From: a virus
Virus record (IMG/VR): IMGVR_UViG_3300037808_002143
Span: 1-42,455 of that record
Strand: one strand, 5' to 3'
DNA: 42,455 nucleotides
The translations under genes were made by a program, and so were the position numbers. Below are positions 34,185 to 42,455 of this stretch, one piece after another. Under the pieces are notes generated by a model. The model searched no databases. It was not told the origin of the DNA and saw nothing but the letters and a program-made list of their open reading frames with translations. Positions within the stretch are counted from its first letter, which is position 1. Every line of letters starts with the position of its first letter.

Positions 34185-34589
34185 ATGATTAGAGGAAGAG
34201 CAAAAAAATGTCCATTTGGACTTGATATTCCAGAGGGCTGTAGGTGTGCCGGCAGTGCTGTTAATATGATGACTCAAGTGGATAACCTTAAGGGTGATGA
34301 CGCAATAATGGCTGTTGATGAAAATTATGATATTATGCTATCAATAGAGGAGCCTGATAGCTGTATACATGCAGACGTAATCATTGATGAGAAAGAGATC
34401 GTTGAGTGTAAGTTTGACGAAGATCGCAAGATGGCTCCAGCAGGGACAATGGGATTGAATGGATCTCCTCATTATCCACATATTTTTTCTGGAAACGCGC
34501 CAAAAGTAGATAGTGCGTTCCCAGTAAAGAATTATGTTGATGATAATTATAATAATAATGCTTATTATGGTCTTTTTTCATACCTATAA
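34185..34589 (+). CDS. Small Cys-rich CPFG-motif protein
   Basis: A 134-residue protein whose N-terminus has KKCPFGLDIPEGCRCAG (C9, C19, C21), a short metal-knuckle-like motif seen in uncharacterised phage proteins; further cysteines (PDSCIHAD, VECKFDE) could complete a zinc site. The C-terminus is Asn/Tyr-rich and flexible. No clear SD precedes the ATG; TATAAT sits 2 bp upstream of it. Probable virion or assembly protein; no function is known. Confidence 0.55.
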   Translation: MIRGRAKKCPFGLDIPEGCRCAGSAVNMMTQVDNLKGDDAIMAVDENYDIMLSIEEPDSCIHADVIIDEKEIVECKFDEDRKMAPAGTMGLNGSPHYPHIFSGNAPKVDSAFPVKNYVDDNYNNNAYYGLFSYL

Positions 34590-34607
34590 TTAGCTAAGGA
34601 AATAAAA

Positions 34608-35609
34608 ATGATAATTAAAATAGCAAATACATTTTCTGAAGATGAAAATATTACAAGTTCTGATAAAAAAGAAGCTGATAGAGTCATCGGAGATATTCAT
34701 CAAGTCCTAGATGATGAGATTTACTATGCAGAAAATATTGCAGAAATGATGATAGAGGAAGACGACGATCAGACTGTCGGAGAATATATCGAAGACGTTG
34801 AGAGTGATATCGTAGAAATGAGAGATACTCTTGATGATGCATCTGAAATTGCATCGGATATTGATGGAGCCTTTGGGGAGGAGAGACTTTTGGACTTATT
34901 GCCTGGATCAGAGGTGTCGGCAGGTGATAGCGAAGAAGAGGATAAGGATAAAGCAGATGATAGGGATTACGCAAATGACGGCGATTTATCGAAATTTATG
35001 CAATATATAAGCGAATCTTATCCTGCAAAAATACCGCAGCATGATGGAAAGTCAATGCTTGGTTGCGAAAGGGCTACGAGCTTTCTGGAAAGATTAAATA
35101 ATGAGATCTCAAGAGCGATAAGAGATGACGTAGACGGGAAGTTGTCGGATGACATAGAGACTCTTGAGGAGTGTAGACTCAATATTATGAAGGATGTACT
35201 TGTTTTAAAAAATCACTTGTCTGGTTTAAAAAAGAAGTTTAAAGAAAATCATGAAAAGAAGGCTGCTCCACTGTGGGTAAACGGAGCGGGAGAAAATATT
35301 AAGATTGACGGAGAGATAAGCAAAAGTGCTTCTACTCCGAATAATATAGTGATAGCAATATCCTCATTTGAAAGAGCAATTTCTGGAATGTTAATAAATG
35401 CCACAGTATCTGCGGGATATGACATGGAAGAGGTATATGAGTTTCTAAAGGAAAAGTACGAACTTACGGATAGAGAAGAGCTGGCAATAATGCAGATAGT
35501 GTCTGATAGCGGCTATCATATATTTAAGGATCGAGGGGCATTTTCTGGAGGAAAAGAGAGTGATGATGCTAATCGTGGTGTAGATTTTATGAAGAATTAT
35601 TTCGCATAA
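34608..35609 (+). CDS. Acidic virion-module protein, scaffold-like
   Basis: A 333-residue protein. Residues 1-115 are strongly acidic and helical (DVESDIVEMRDTLDDASEIAS, then an SEEEDKDKADDRD stretch), 120-225 helical with a basic KKKFKENHEKK end, and the C-terminal 100 residues a compact helical domain (VIAISSFERAISGMLINATV). Such acidic helical proteins often act as scaffolds. SD AAGGAAA lies before the ATG. No family is recognised; assignment is by composition and context. Confidence 0.6.
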   Translation: MIIKIANTFSEDENITSSDKKEADRVIGDIHQVLDDEIYYAENIAEMMIEEDDDQTVGEYIEDVESDIVEMRDTLDDASEIASDIDGAFGEERLLDLLPGSEVSAGDSEEEDKDKADDRDYANDGDLSKFMQYISESYPAKIPQHDGKSMLGCERATSFLERLNNEISRAIRDDVDGKLSDDIETLEECRLNIMKDVLVLKNHLSGLKKKFKENHEKKAAPLWVNGAGENIKIDGEISKSASTPNNIVIAISSFERAISGMLINATVSAGYDMEEVYEFLKEKYELTDREELAIMQIVSDSGYHIFKDRGAFSGGKESDDANRGVDFMKNYFA

Positions 35610-35624
35610 TCAAAAAGGATTTTC

Positions 35625-36245
35625 ATGAAGATTACTAGACAAGAAATTAATGAGAGTTATCAGATAACATCTGGCTGGGTGCGTGATTTCGCAAATAATT
35701 TAGAGAAAAATGCTGACTTCCTATCAAACGTTAAGGATGTATTTAAAAAGAGAAATGCTCCAAAGACAATAGATGAAAAGATGGCAGACATAAAGGAGAG
35801 GGTTGGGTACGGAATTGTAAAGGCTGATAAGCCAACTTCTTTAGAAAATATCAAAGAGGCAAAATCAGAAGACGATAAGGGATGCGCTTGTTGTGACAAA
35901 TGTTCTGCTAATCTGTCTTGCGACCTAAAGATGCCCGAAAAAGATGATAATAGGGCCGAGATGGTACGACTCATGTCTCAATTAATAGACTATATAACTG
36001 ATTTTCTTTCGGACAGGCCAGAGTTAAGCTCAGGCGCTATTCTTGATCACTGTAGGCAGCATCCGCAATTATCATGGAATATTTTATCTCCAAGAATGGA
36101 TCATAATAAGTTGAGTGATTTTATAAATTCAAAAATAAAAAATAGATCTTATGGCAATGAATTGGTAAAATATATATCACATGATGTTACAGGTTCAGAG
36201 CCCGACGATACAACTCCGGAGTTTATGCGCGGCCCATCCCTATAG
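35625..36245 (+). CDS. Unknown protein with cysteine cluster
   Basis: A 206-residue protein preceded by AAAGGAT. It has an N-terminal helical half (WVRDFANNLEKNADFLSNVK), a dense cysteine cluster at 87-99 (CACCDKCSANLSC, five cysteines in 13 residues) that could bind zinc or form disulfides, and a helical C-terminal half (MSQLIDYITDFLSD). It lies directly before TerL. No family is recognised. Confidence 0.6.
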   Translation: MKITRQEINESYQITSGWVRDFANNLEKNADFLSNVKDVFKKRNAPKTIDEKMADIKERVGYGIVKADKPTSLENIKEAKSEDDKGCACCDKCSANLSCDLKMPEKDDNRAEMVRLMSQLIDYITDFLSDRPELSSGAILDHCRQHPQLSWNILSPRMDHNKLSDFINSKIKNRSYGNELVKYISHDVTGSEPDDTTPEFMRGPSL

Positions 36246-36264
36246 CATAAGGGGCGTGAGTTGA

Positions 36265-38040
36265 ATGGCTTTAAAAAATAATAATGAAAATAAGTTATTC
36301 AGCCAATTAAAGTCTAGCTTTTTAGATTTGGATCCGGCACATTTTGTAAAAAATAATCTAACATTAGATGGCATGGAATTTAATGTATCAAGTAATGGAT
36401 GGAAGTTTATGCTTGATATATATAGGTATATTGCCTTGCAGGCGACTCAAAAAACAGGCAAGCCAGTTATAATAAAAAAGGGAAGACAGGTTGGAGCCAC
36501 AATGATGGCTGGAGCGCTGGATCTTTATTTCACAAATAGTGGACTCTTTTCGAATCCGCCAATAAGAGTTATACATTTATTTCCTTCGCTAGGTCAAGTT
36601 AAGAAGTTTACTCAAGATAAGCTAGAGACCTTAATTAGAACGGCGAAAGATGACTTTATAAATAGCAATAAGCTCTCTGGGGCAAATGCAGTTGATAACC
36701 TTACCATGAAGCAGTTCAATACCGGAACTCTTTGGGTGGACAGCCTCGGCCTAGATGGGGATAGGATTCGTGGTATGACTGCAGATGTAGCTTTCTTTGA
36801 CGAGTTTCAAGATTGCGTCGGACTTGCAGTCGGAAATGCTACAAAGATTTTGACGGCGGCGAAATACGGCCCAACAGCTCAAGGGGTTCAGGTTTACTTC
36901 GGAACCCCTAAGACCAGGAATAGTAATTTCGCGGCAACTTGGGAGATGTCAGATCAAAGGTACTATCATCTTGGGTGTGTGAACTGCAAAGAAACTTATC
37001 CGTTCTATCTTCCAGGGGATGACAGGTGGAGAGAGATATGGGTAAGTGAGAATACTATTAAGTGTCCAAAGTGTGGATTTTCTCAAAAAAAGATTGAGGC
37101 AATTGATAGTGGAAAGTGGGTCGCAACAAGGCCGGAGTCTGAATGCAAGTACGTTGGATTTCACATAAATCAACTTTACATACCATACTTTACTAAAGAG
37201 GCAATAGAAAATCTTATGCCTGAAAACAATCCAACTCAATCAGAAAGAATTTGGAATAATGAGGTAATTGGAGAGTTTTATTCAGGCGCTGGAATGCCGA
37301 TAACTAGGGCCGAAATATACGAGAAGTGCAGAGATCAGGATAGACCTTTTTCGAAAAGGATTGATGAACAAGATAAGTCTGTATATCTTGGAGTTGACTG
37401 GGGCGGAAAGGGCGACGATAAAAACAGCATAGGTGGGCAATCTTACTCTTGTGTTGTGATATTGTCAGCACAGCCGGATGGAACATTGTTGATTGAGCAT
37501 GCGCACAAATTAAGAAAAACAAATTTTGATTACAAAAAAGACACAATACACGAAATGTATAGAAGATTTGGAGTAAAAAGAGGGGTGTCGGATTGGTTCT
37601 TTGGGCAGGATGTCGTACAGGACCTGCAGATGAGATATGGAGAGAAATTTTTAGGAGCACAAGGCAGTGGCAACTTATCAAAGCCTATAAAATATAGACA
37701 AGATGAGCTAATAGTATCTTATAACAAGGATCTTTTGATTGAAGAAGTTTTCGATTTATTTAGAAAGGGGAAGATTAGATTTCCCTGGAAGAGCTTTGAG
37801 TATATCGAGTGGCTTATCGACCATTGCACGTCGATGGAATCAAAGATAAGAACAACTAGCGGTCAGCCAATAAAGACTTTCCAGAAGGGTTCTGGGCCAA
37901 ATGATGGTCTCATGGCACTGATGTATGCATATATGGCTTACAAGTTTGATATAACAAGCGGCTTTACTATTAGGCCGGGACTAAAGAAGAATGTTGATTC
38001 GTTATCTCCAGTGATAGCAAGGGTCGGTAGAAGAATTTAA
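36265..38040 (+). CDS. terL: Terminase large subunit (packaging ATPase/nuclease)
   Basis: A 591-residue packaging motor. The ATPase has a Walker A-like KKGRQVGATMM, a Walker B VAFFDEFQD (catalytic Glu) and a downstream GTPKTRNSN coupling motif. A zinc ribbon follows (CVNCKETYPF, then IKCPKCGFSQ), as in lambda gpA-type terminases. The RNase H-like nuclease has VYLGVDWGGKGDD and a C-terminal GPNDGLMALMYAYMA with the last acidic residue. TerL docks on the portal encoded next and pumps DNA into the prohead, cutting at start and end. Full length for the family. The likely small subunit is 4.6 kb upstream. Confidence 0.95.
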   Translation: MALKNNNENKLFSQLKSSFLDLDPAHFVKNNLTLDGMEFNVSSNGWKFMLDIYRYIALQATQKTGKPVIIKKGRQVGATMMAGALDLYFTNSGLFSNPPIRVIHLFPSLGQVKKFTQDKLETLIRTAKDDFINSNKLSGANAVDNLTMKQFNTGTLWVDSLGLDGDRIRGMTADVAFFDEFQDCVGLAVGNATKILTAAKYGPTAQGVQVYFGTPKTRNSNFAATWEMSDQRYYHLGCVNCKETYPFYLPGDDRWREIWVSENTIKCPKCGFSQKKIEAIDSGKWVATRPESECKYVGFHINQLYIPYFTKEAIENLMPENNPTQSERIWNNEVIGEFYSGAGMPITRAEIYEKCRDQDRPFSKRIDEQDKSVYLGVDWGGKGDDKNSIGGQSYSCVVILSAQPDGTLLIEHAHKLRKTNFDYKKDTIHEMYRRFGVKRGVSDWFFGQDVVQDLQMRYGEKFLGAQGSGNLSKPIKYRQDELIVSYNKDLLIEEVFDLFRKGKIRFPWKSFEYIEWLIDHCTSMESKIRTTSGQPIKTFQKGSGPNDGLMALMYAYMAYKFDITSGFTIRPGLKKNVDSLSPVIARVGRRI

Positions 38041-38051
38041 GGGTTAAAACT

Positions 38052-39707
38052 ATGAAAAGACAGACTGTAAAGAATAGCAAGATAACAAAAGCTGGATCAG
38101 AAGCTATCTCTGATATTAGGCGCGCAGAGATATCTAGCACTATAAATAATAGCCATACAGACGAGAGGGTTACGGACGGAAAGCATAGTGCGATAGTTCA
38201 TAGTCCAAAGTTTAAGAAGACCGCGTCAATAGCATCTCCTATGCCTGGTCCTTCTGCGATGCATACTTCGGACAGAATGTCTCCAGAGATATATTCTCCA
38301 TTATTTCAGCTTGCAAACCTAAATCTTCCAAGAGATCGGGTTACAATGAATGCTTGGAATAGAGTCTTCTATGATACGCATCCTATAGTGAGAAACGCAA
38401 TAAATCTTCATGCGTCTTATCCGATAAGTAAGATTAACATAACGTGTAAGAATAAAAAAGTTCAGCAATTTTTTATGGAGATGGCAGAGAGAATTGATTT
38501 ATATTCGGTTGTTTATGGAGCAGCATTAGAATTTTGGAAACAGGGGGAGGTTTTCCCATACGCAGAGTTAGACGATAGGACTGGAAACTGGAGTAGAGTT
38601 ACTATTTTGAATCCAGATTATGTCCACGTAAAAAAGTCTGTAATTGGAAATAGTTCAATGATATCATTGAGACCTGATGCAGGCCTTCAGAGAGTTGTTA
38701 ACTCGTCATCTCCTAGCGACTTATCGCTGAGAAAGCATATCCCAAAGCATATAATTGATTATGTAAAGCGTGGCCAGAATATTCCATTAGATGAGTTTAA
38801 TATATCTCATTTAAAATTGCTTAGCTCTCCATACGATGTTAGGGGAACTTCAATAATTGTCTCTGTATACAAAGACTTGATGATGTACGATAAGTTGAGA
38901 GAATCAAAGTTTGCTCAGGCAGACGGAATGATAAACCCACTAACACTGGTAACTCTGGGCGGTGAGAATGATTATAGGCCGACACAGGCAGATATTGAGG
39001 CATTTAAAAATGTGCTAGAAGAAGCGCAGTACGATAAGGACTTCAAGATAGTTACCCATTCTGGAGTTAAAATAGAAAGGGCGGGCTTCTCTGGAGGGGT
39101 GCTTGATATAGCTGGAGATATAAGCTTAATATCAGACAACTTATATGCAGGACTTATGGCTCCCAAGGCATTGTTCGATCAGGAAAGTGCATCTTATGCT
39201 AGCTCATCTGTTGGCCTAGAGGTTTTGCGCCAGCGGTATGATATTTTTAGAAATATGATGAAAAAATGGCTTGAGAGAAAAATATTTGCACCAATATGCG
39301 AAATACAGGACTTTTTCGAATATGTCGACGGAGAGAAGAGGCTTCAAATACCCTCAATAGACTTTAATCATATGAATTTGTATGATATGGGCGACTATAT
39401 AACAAATATAGGCAACTTTGTAGGCAACAAGCAGGTTTCATTGCAGACACTGCATAGGAGCTTGGGTCTATCTTACGAAGAGGAGAGAAGAAGATTGAAG
39501 GAAGAAGTCATTGATGAGGCTATATTTGCGAAAGAGCAGCAGATACTTGGAGAGATGCGACTTGCAGAGCTGATGGCGATCGATCCAGAGAAGGCTATAC
39601 CAGAGCCTGCAGAGGGGGCTCAAGGCGAGGGTATCCCTGGAGTCGGAGGTGAGGGCGGTGCCCCTGACGGTATGGGCGGCGGTGATATGGGCGCTCCACC
39701 TATGTAG
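38052..39707 (+). CDS. Portal protein
   Basis: A 551-residue protein placed directly after terL. The core (about 85-480) is of portal type: an N-terminal helical entry with DTHPIVRNAINLHASYPISK, a YGAALEFWKQGEVFPYAEL segment, the stem/wing region ending in FKNVLEEAQYDKDFKIVTHSG, and an LMAPKALFDQESASYASS helix block leading to a long C-terminal crown helix (EERRRLKEEVIDEAIFAKEQQ). It closes with a Gly/Pro/Met-rich flexible tail. The dodecameric portal is the DNA channel and head-tail connector. AAGGG lies before the ATG. Family assignment is by pattern plus gene order. Confidence 0.85.
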   Translation: MKRQTVKNSKITKAGSEAISDIRRAEISSTINNSHTDERVTDGKHSAIVHSPKFKKTASIASPMPGPSAMHTSDRMSPEIYSPLFQLANLNLPRDRVTMNAWNRVFYDTHPIVRNAINLHASYPISKINITCKNKKVQQFFMEMAERIDLYSVVYGAALEFWKQGEVFPYAELDDRTGNWSRVTILNPDYVHVKKSVIGNSSMISLRPDAGLQRVVNSSSPSDLSLRKHIPKHIIDYVKRGQNIPLDEFNISHLKLLSSPYDVRGTSIIVSVYKDLMMYDKLRESKFAQADGMINPLTLVTLGGENDYRPTQADIEAFKNVLEEAQYDKDFKIVTHSGVKIERAGFSGGVLDIAGDISLISDNLYAGLMAPKALFDQESASYASSSVGLEVLRQRYDIFRNMMKKWLERKIFAPICEIQDFFEYVDGEKRLQIPSIDFNHMNLYDMGDYITNIGNFVGNKQVSLQTLHRSLGLSYEEERRRLKEEVIDEAIFAKEQQILGEMRLAELMAIDPEKAIPEPAEGAQGEGIPGVGGEGGAPDGMGGGDMGAPPM

Positions 39708-39764
39708 TATTCCTATTAATTATTAATATTCATTTGATAACTTTGCATTTCAAAGGAACTTTAA

Positions 39765-40001
39765 ATGAGTATTAAAATTATTGACAGACTTAATAAAATA
39801 GCAAGCTCAGCAGGGACGACCCCAGTTTATGAAACGGTTGATCCGGACGGAAATAAAGTTACATTTACGCCGGCATCATTGGTCGCCTCGGGCGGGAAGG
39901 CGAGATCAAAGTCTGGTAAGCCATTTCGCGTAAGAAAGTGGAAGGGCAAATCATTGGCCGGGAGAGTTTCTGGAAAAGATTTTGGAAAAGTAAAGAAGTA
40001 G
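39765..40001 (+). CDS. Small basic protein
   Basis: A 78-residue protein with an amphipathic leader (SIKIIDRLNKIASSAG) and a C-terminal half that is very rich in Lys, Arg, Gly and Ser (KARSKSGKPFRVRKWKGKSL). Net charge is strongly positive, which suggests binding to DNA or to an acidic protein partner in the head. It is preceded by AAAGGA. A 57-bp gap separates it from the portal gene. No family is recognised. Confidence 0.6.
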   Translation: MSIKIIDRLNKIASSAGTTPVYETVDPDGNKVTFTPASLVASGGKARSKSGKPFRVRKWKGKSLAGRVSGKDFGKVKK

Positions 40002-40014
40002 TGAGTAAATCGGC

Positions 40015-40836
40015 ATGAACAAAACTTCGTATATCTCTAGGCCATCATCAGCACGACTCGTACCTCTGGGAAGATCGGATACGCTATTATCGCCTGGCTC
40101 ATATGACCTAACCTCAGAAGACGGAATGCCAGAGGGCTCTAGGGGGATGTCTATGCCGCTGGAGTCTTCTCAGGTCCCCCTGTACAAATCTAATGAATTC
40201 GAAGAGATTGCTCCAAAAGATATGATTGATAAAAATCACGAAATAAATGGCTTTGAGGAGCTGTCAAGAATTTTATTAGAGCTATCGGACGGACTAGACT
40301 CGTCGAGAGAATATAAGATTGCAGATTTTGCAGATTTTTTAATTATTAAAATTGCAGAAAGTAATACCAAAAATTATGAGAAGTTATTTAGATTGGCAAT
40401 AATAAGTATTGCAAATTCAGATATTATTAATTCAAATAAAGTTATTTCAAATGCTGTAGCTAGGTATAGTAACATGATGTTGGGCGGAGCAAGTAGCGCA
40501 GATGCTTATAGCGCATCTATTAAAGATTTATTTTTAATTCAAGATAATATCAATAAAAATGCTCAAATATTAGAAATGAATCCAAGTTATGTTGCGGACC
40601 AATTACACAAAATAATAAAAATAATGTTAGCAAAAATTAGTCCGGAGAAAAGAGGTGGATCTTTTAAAAACGTTGCAGATAAATTATCTGATTTCAATGT
40701 TCTTGAAATATCGAATAAGAAGGCTCCTGGCGGTGCAGCTATTGGCGCGAGCTTAGGCTTGGTAAAAAACGTCTTAAATAGTAAGAATTCTTACTTTGTT
40801 AACGTTGTATTGAAGGAACTGATCAAAAGGCTTTAG
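40015..40836 (+). CDS. Unknown virion-module protein
   Basis: A 273-residue protein. Residues 1-80 are Ser/Pro/Gly-rich and probably unstructured; 80-215 form a helical domain (FEELSRILLELSDGLDSS, KIADFADFLIIKIAES, then KLFRLAIISIANS); 220-273 contain a helical, Ala/Gly-rich end (GGAAIGASLGLVKNVL). There is no catalytic motif. Position after portal suggests a head or assembly protein. No SD of standard strength is seen before the ATG. Confidence 0.6.
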   Translation: MNKTSYISRPSSARLVPLGRSDTLLSPGSYDLTSEDGMPEGSRGMSMPLESSQVPLYKSNEFEEIAPKDMIDKNHEINGFEELSRILLELSDGLDSSREYKIADFADFLIIKIAESNTKNYEKLFRLAIISIANSDIINSNKVISNAVARYSNMMLGGASSADAYSASIKDLFLIQDNINKNAQILEMNPSYVADQLHKIIKIMLAKISPEKRGGSFKNVADKLSDFNVLEISNKKAPGGAAIGASLGLVKNVLNSKNSYFVNVVLKELIKRL

Positions 40837-40844
40837 GTTAAAAT

Positions 40845-42455
40845 ATGAAAAAAATAGCATTCCCATGGATTGATGGTCATGATCAATCTTCTGAGTTATC
40901 AGAGCATCCAATGGATGATACCACCTCTCAATGGTACGATACCTTCAGTCCTAGTGGCGGTAGAAATAATATTCTTATCGATACTGATAATCATTCTTTA
41001 TCTGAGTACTCTGAGGGCGCTATCAGTCCAGTTGAAGATTTTGAGAGCCTTCTAGTAAGTCTAGACAGGGATCCTGATCAGACCAGCGTACTCGTCGTTG
41101 AGGCTGACCATGTTGCGAATAGCCTAAAGAAGATGGGTTATAATGTTGTTAGCTTTTCCGGGAAGCCAGTGGGGATAGATAATAATTATATCAGAAAGAT
41201 CTCTGGAGATATAAGGTTTTATAATTTTGATAAAAAATTTGATATAATTATTTTCAATAGTAATAAAATAAATTCTAAAATAGCACATAAAAATATTTTA
41301 AATCATCTATTGGCGCACTCTTATTTGATCGACTTATCCGGAAAGACTTATGTTAATGATAGTAGGCATAGCGAAACTTTAGTTAGGACTGAACTGAAGA
41401 ATGGAGATATATTATCATTTGGATGCAATATCGCTGCAGACATTGAGACGAAAACTATTGGGCTTCAGTCTTATTCTTCGCTTCCTAGTGACTCAGGTCT
41501 TTTGTTCAAGTACGAGGCTCCAACAGATGTTGCCTTTCACATGGGGACGGTTGGATTTCCAATCGACATAATCTTCGCAAATGAAAATGGACTAATAATA
41601 AAGATATCAAAAAATATAGCTCCAGGAGATTTGGAGCTTTATTGTTGCGGTGATGTTAGTAGGGTTCTTGAGATTGCCGGAGGGCTGACAAGCAAGCTGG
41701 GGATCGATGTTGGTGACGTTATGTATGAAGATAAGCCCACGGGGATTGAAAAGACATTGATGGCAAGAGATAAGTCTGCCAAGCCTTTGAGCAGAAGGCA
41801 TGGTGGAGGTAAGATCGAGAAGTTCGCAGCGTATAGAGATGCTTTTTCTAACTCTATCGGTAAAGATATAAGTATTTTTACGCTTGATGATCAAATCTTC
41901 TCAAAAGAATCATCCCTAAAAGTATATTCTGCAAGGAAAGTTGGCCAGAATGATATGAGAATATATAGAGATGTAAATAATTGTACGTTTGCCTCAGATT
42001 TCAATCCAGCGTCTATCTCTCTAGATAGCCTTGGAAAATCAAACGCCTTGAGATCTCCAACGAACCGAATAGCGATCGGCCAGAACCAGAGCATGTGCTC
42101 TTTTTCGGTCGATAGAGTTTCGTTAAAAAATATCGATTTAGAGCTAAAGAGTAATAGCAAGGTTGTGGTTGCCACGAGTGGGTCGGTGGGTCGGCGGGAC
42201 CTTGAGTTTATCCTACACTCAAAGCTTGCTTGCGAGTTCCCAGGCGCTTATTACAGCAATAAGATTTCAGTTATGCATATTCCGGATGATTTTGATGATT
42301 ATGACATAATGTGCGCTGCCAATGCCAAATACCTGGCGAATAGCGTAAAGTTATTTGATAAAGAAATAGTCAAAACTTCTGGGATTCCGGTGCCAGACCA
42401 GGTTAAGGCGAAGGCGAAGCATGCAAGAAAATTTTTTGTAAGAGCAGAGGAGAGT
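40845..42455 (+). CDS. DUF192-domain protein, 3' partial
   Basis: From ATG 40845 (8 nt after the previous stop, with AGGTT ahead) the frame stays open for 537 codons to the right edge; the stop lies outside the window. The N-terminal 215 residues are Asp/Ser-rich with an alpha/beta part (SVLVVEADHVANSLKKMGYN). Residues about 215-292 fit a DUF192 fold: GLLFKYEAPTDVAFHMGTVG, then PIDIIFANENG, then VLEIAGGL, then GIDVGDVM. The usual W-M-K-N-T is here F-H-M-G-T. The rest (300 onward) is unrecognised and looks beta-rich, then alpha/beta. DUF192 proteins are of unclear biochemical function. A virion role is plausible from context. Confidence 0.75.
   Translation, partial: MKKIAFPWIDGHDQSSELSEHPMDDTTSQWYDTFSPSGGRNNILIDTDNHSLSEYSEGAISPVEDFESLLVSLDRDPDQTSVLVVEADHVANSLKKMGYNVVSFSGKPVGIDNNYIRKISGDIRFYNFDKKFDIIIFNSNKINSKIAHKNILNHLLAHSYLIDLSGKTYVNDSRHSETLVRTELKNGDILSFGCNIAADIETKTIGLQSYSSLPSDSGLLFKYEAPTDVAFHMGTVGFPIDIIFANENGLIIKISKNIAPGDLELYCCGDVSRVLEIAGGLTSKLGIDVGDVMYEDKPTGIEKTLMARDKSAKPLSRRHGGGKIEKFAAYRDAFSNSIGKDISIFTLDDQIFSKESSLKVYSARKVGQNDMRIYRDVNNCTFASDFNPASISLDSLGKSNALRSPTNRIAIGQNQSMCSFSVDRVSLKNIDLELKSNSKVVVATSGSVGRRDLEFILHSKLACEFPGAYYSNKISVMHIPDDFDDYDIMCAANAKYLANSVKLFDKEIVKTSGIPVPDQVKAKAKHARKFFVRAEES

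Noticed and set aside
39741-39755. Hairpin CTTTG-CATTT-CAAAG next to the ribosome site of the small basic gene
   Set aside because: Five base pairs, mostly A-T; such stems are frequent by chance in this AT-rich sequence.
40870-41055. Short plus-strand frame of 61 codons
   Set aside because: It is out of frame inside the long DUF192-containing gene that starts at 40845 and stays open to the window edge.
1-42455. Recoded stop codons, as in some huge phages
   Set aside because: TAA, TAG and TGA each end conserved genes at the expected protein lengths, so the standard bacterial code applies.
1-42455. tRNA genes, suggested by the CCA-adding-type enzyme
   Set aside because: No non-coding gap shows a cloverleaf or T-loop GTTCRA-type segment; nearly all gaps are shorter than about 140 bp.

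Overview
The window is a stretch of a large tailed bacteriophage genome (Caudoviricetes, jumbo-phage type). The evidence is a large terminase subunit, a portal-like protein, a small-terminase-like protein and tail-fibre-like proteins, together with a phage-encoded replication and recombination set. About 41 genes are packed head to tail on the plus strand, often with 1-50 bp overlaps, and no credible gene lies on the minus strand. The DNA is AT-rich, with heavy use of ATA (Ile) and AGA/AGG (Arg) codons. TAA, TAG and TGA all act as stops, so the code is standard. DnaE, RecA, GroEL, RuvC and DnaG-type proteins are all of bacterial type, so the host is a bacterium; the sequence does not say which one. 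No gap exceeds about 150 bp, and I see no tRNA, rRNA, CRISPR array or insertion sequence.

Layout. (1) 1-2720: the 3' end of a tail-fibre-like structural gene, then three small unknown genes. (2) 2668-10076: a DNA-processing block with an FtsK-like translocase, a stand-alone DnaG-type CHC2 zinc-finger protein, SbcD/Mre11 and SbcC/Rad50 homologues, a protein with a chitobiase-C-like fold, a Cas4/RecB-like PD-(D/E)XK nuclease with four putative Fe-S cysteines, and a sigma-70-family factor carrying an inserted zinc ribbon. (3) 10080-17773: an unknown protein, a 2116-aa giant protein with several cysteine clusters, and a small helical protein. (4) 17876-23189: C-family DNA polymerase III alpha (DnaE with an intact-looking PHP domain), a zinc-ribbon protein, a small unknown, a UvsY-like protein and a gp32-like single-stranded-DNA-binding protein. 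(5) A strong intrinsic terminator and a sigma-70-type promoter at 23212-23272, then RuvC, GroEL, RecA, a double zinc-ribbon protein, the TOPRIM half of the primase and an HTH protein (to 28208). (6) 28349-42455: the virion-assembly module, with unknown structural proteins, a small-terminase candidate, a CCA-adding-type nucleotidyltransferase, acidic and Cys-rich proteins, TerL, portal, a small basic protein, and a DUF192-containing protein that runs off the 3' edge.

Together, Mre11/Rad50 (end processing), RecA with SSB and a UvsY-like mediator (strand invasion), RuvC (junction resolution) and DnaE with a split primase (synthesis) look like a T4-style recombination-dependent replication system built around a bacterial C-family polymerase. 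A phage sigma factor probably redirects host RNA polymerase, perhaps at the T4-late-like TATAAATC element just before the structural module. The most notable points are the primase split into two genes about 23 kb apart, the giant Cys-cluster protein, the sigma factor with a zinc-ribbon insert, the leaderless ruvC promoter, and a GEVDW peptide shared by the UvsY-like protein and SSB.
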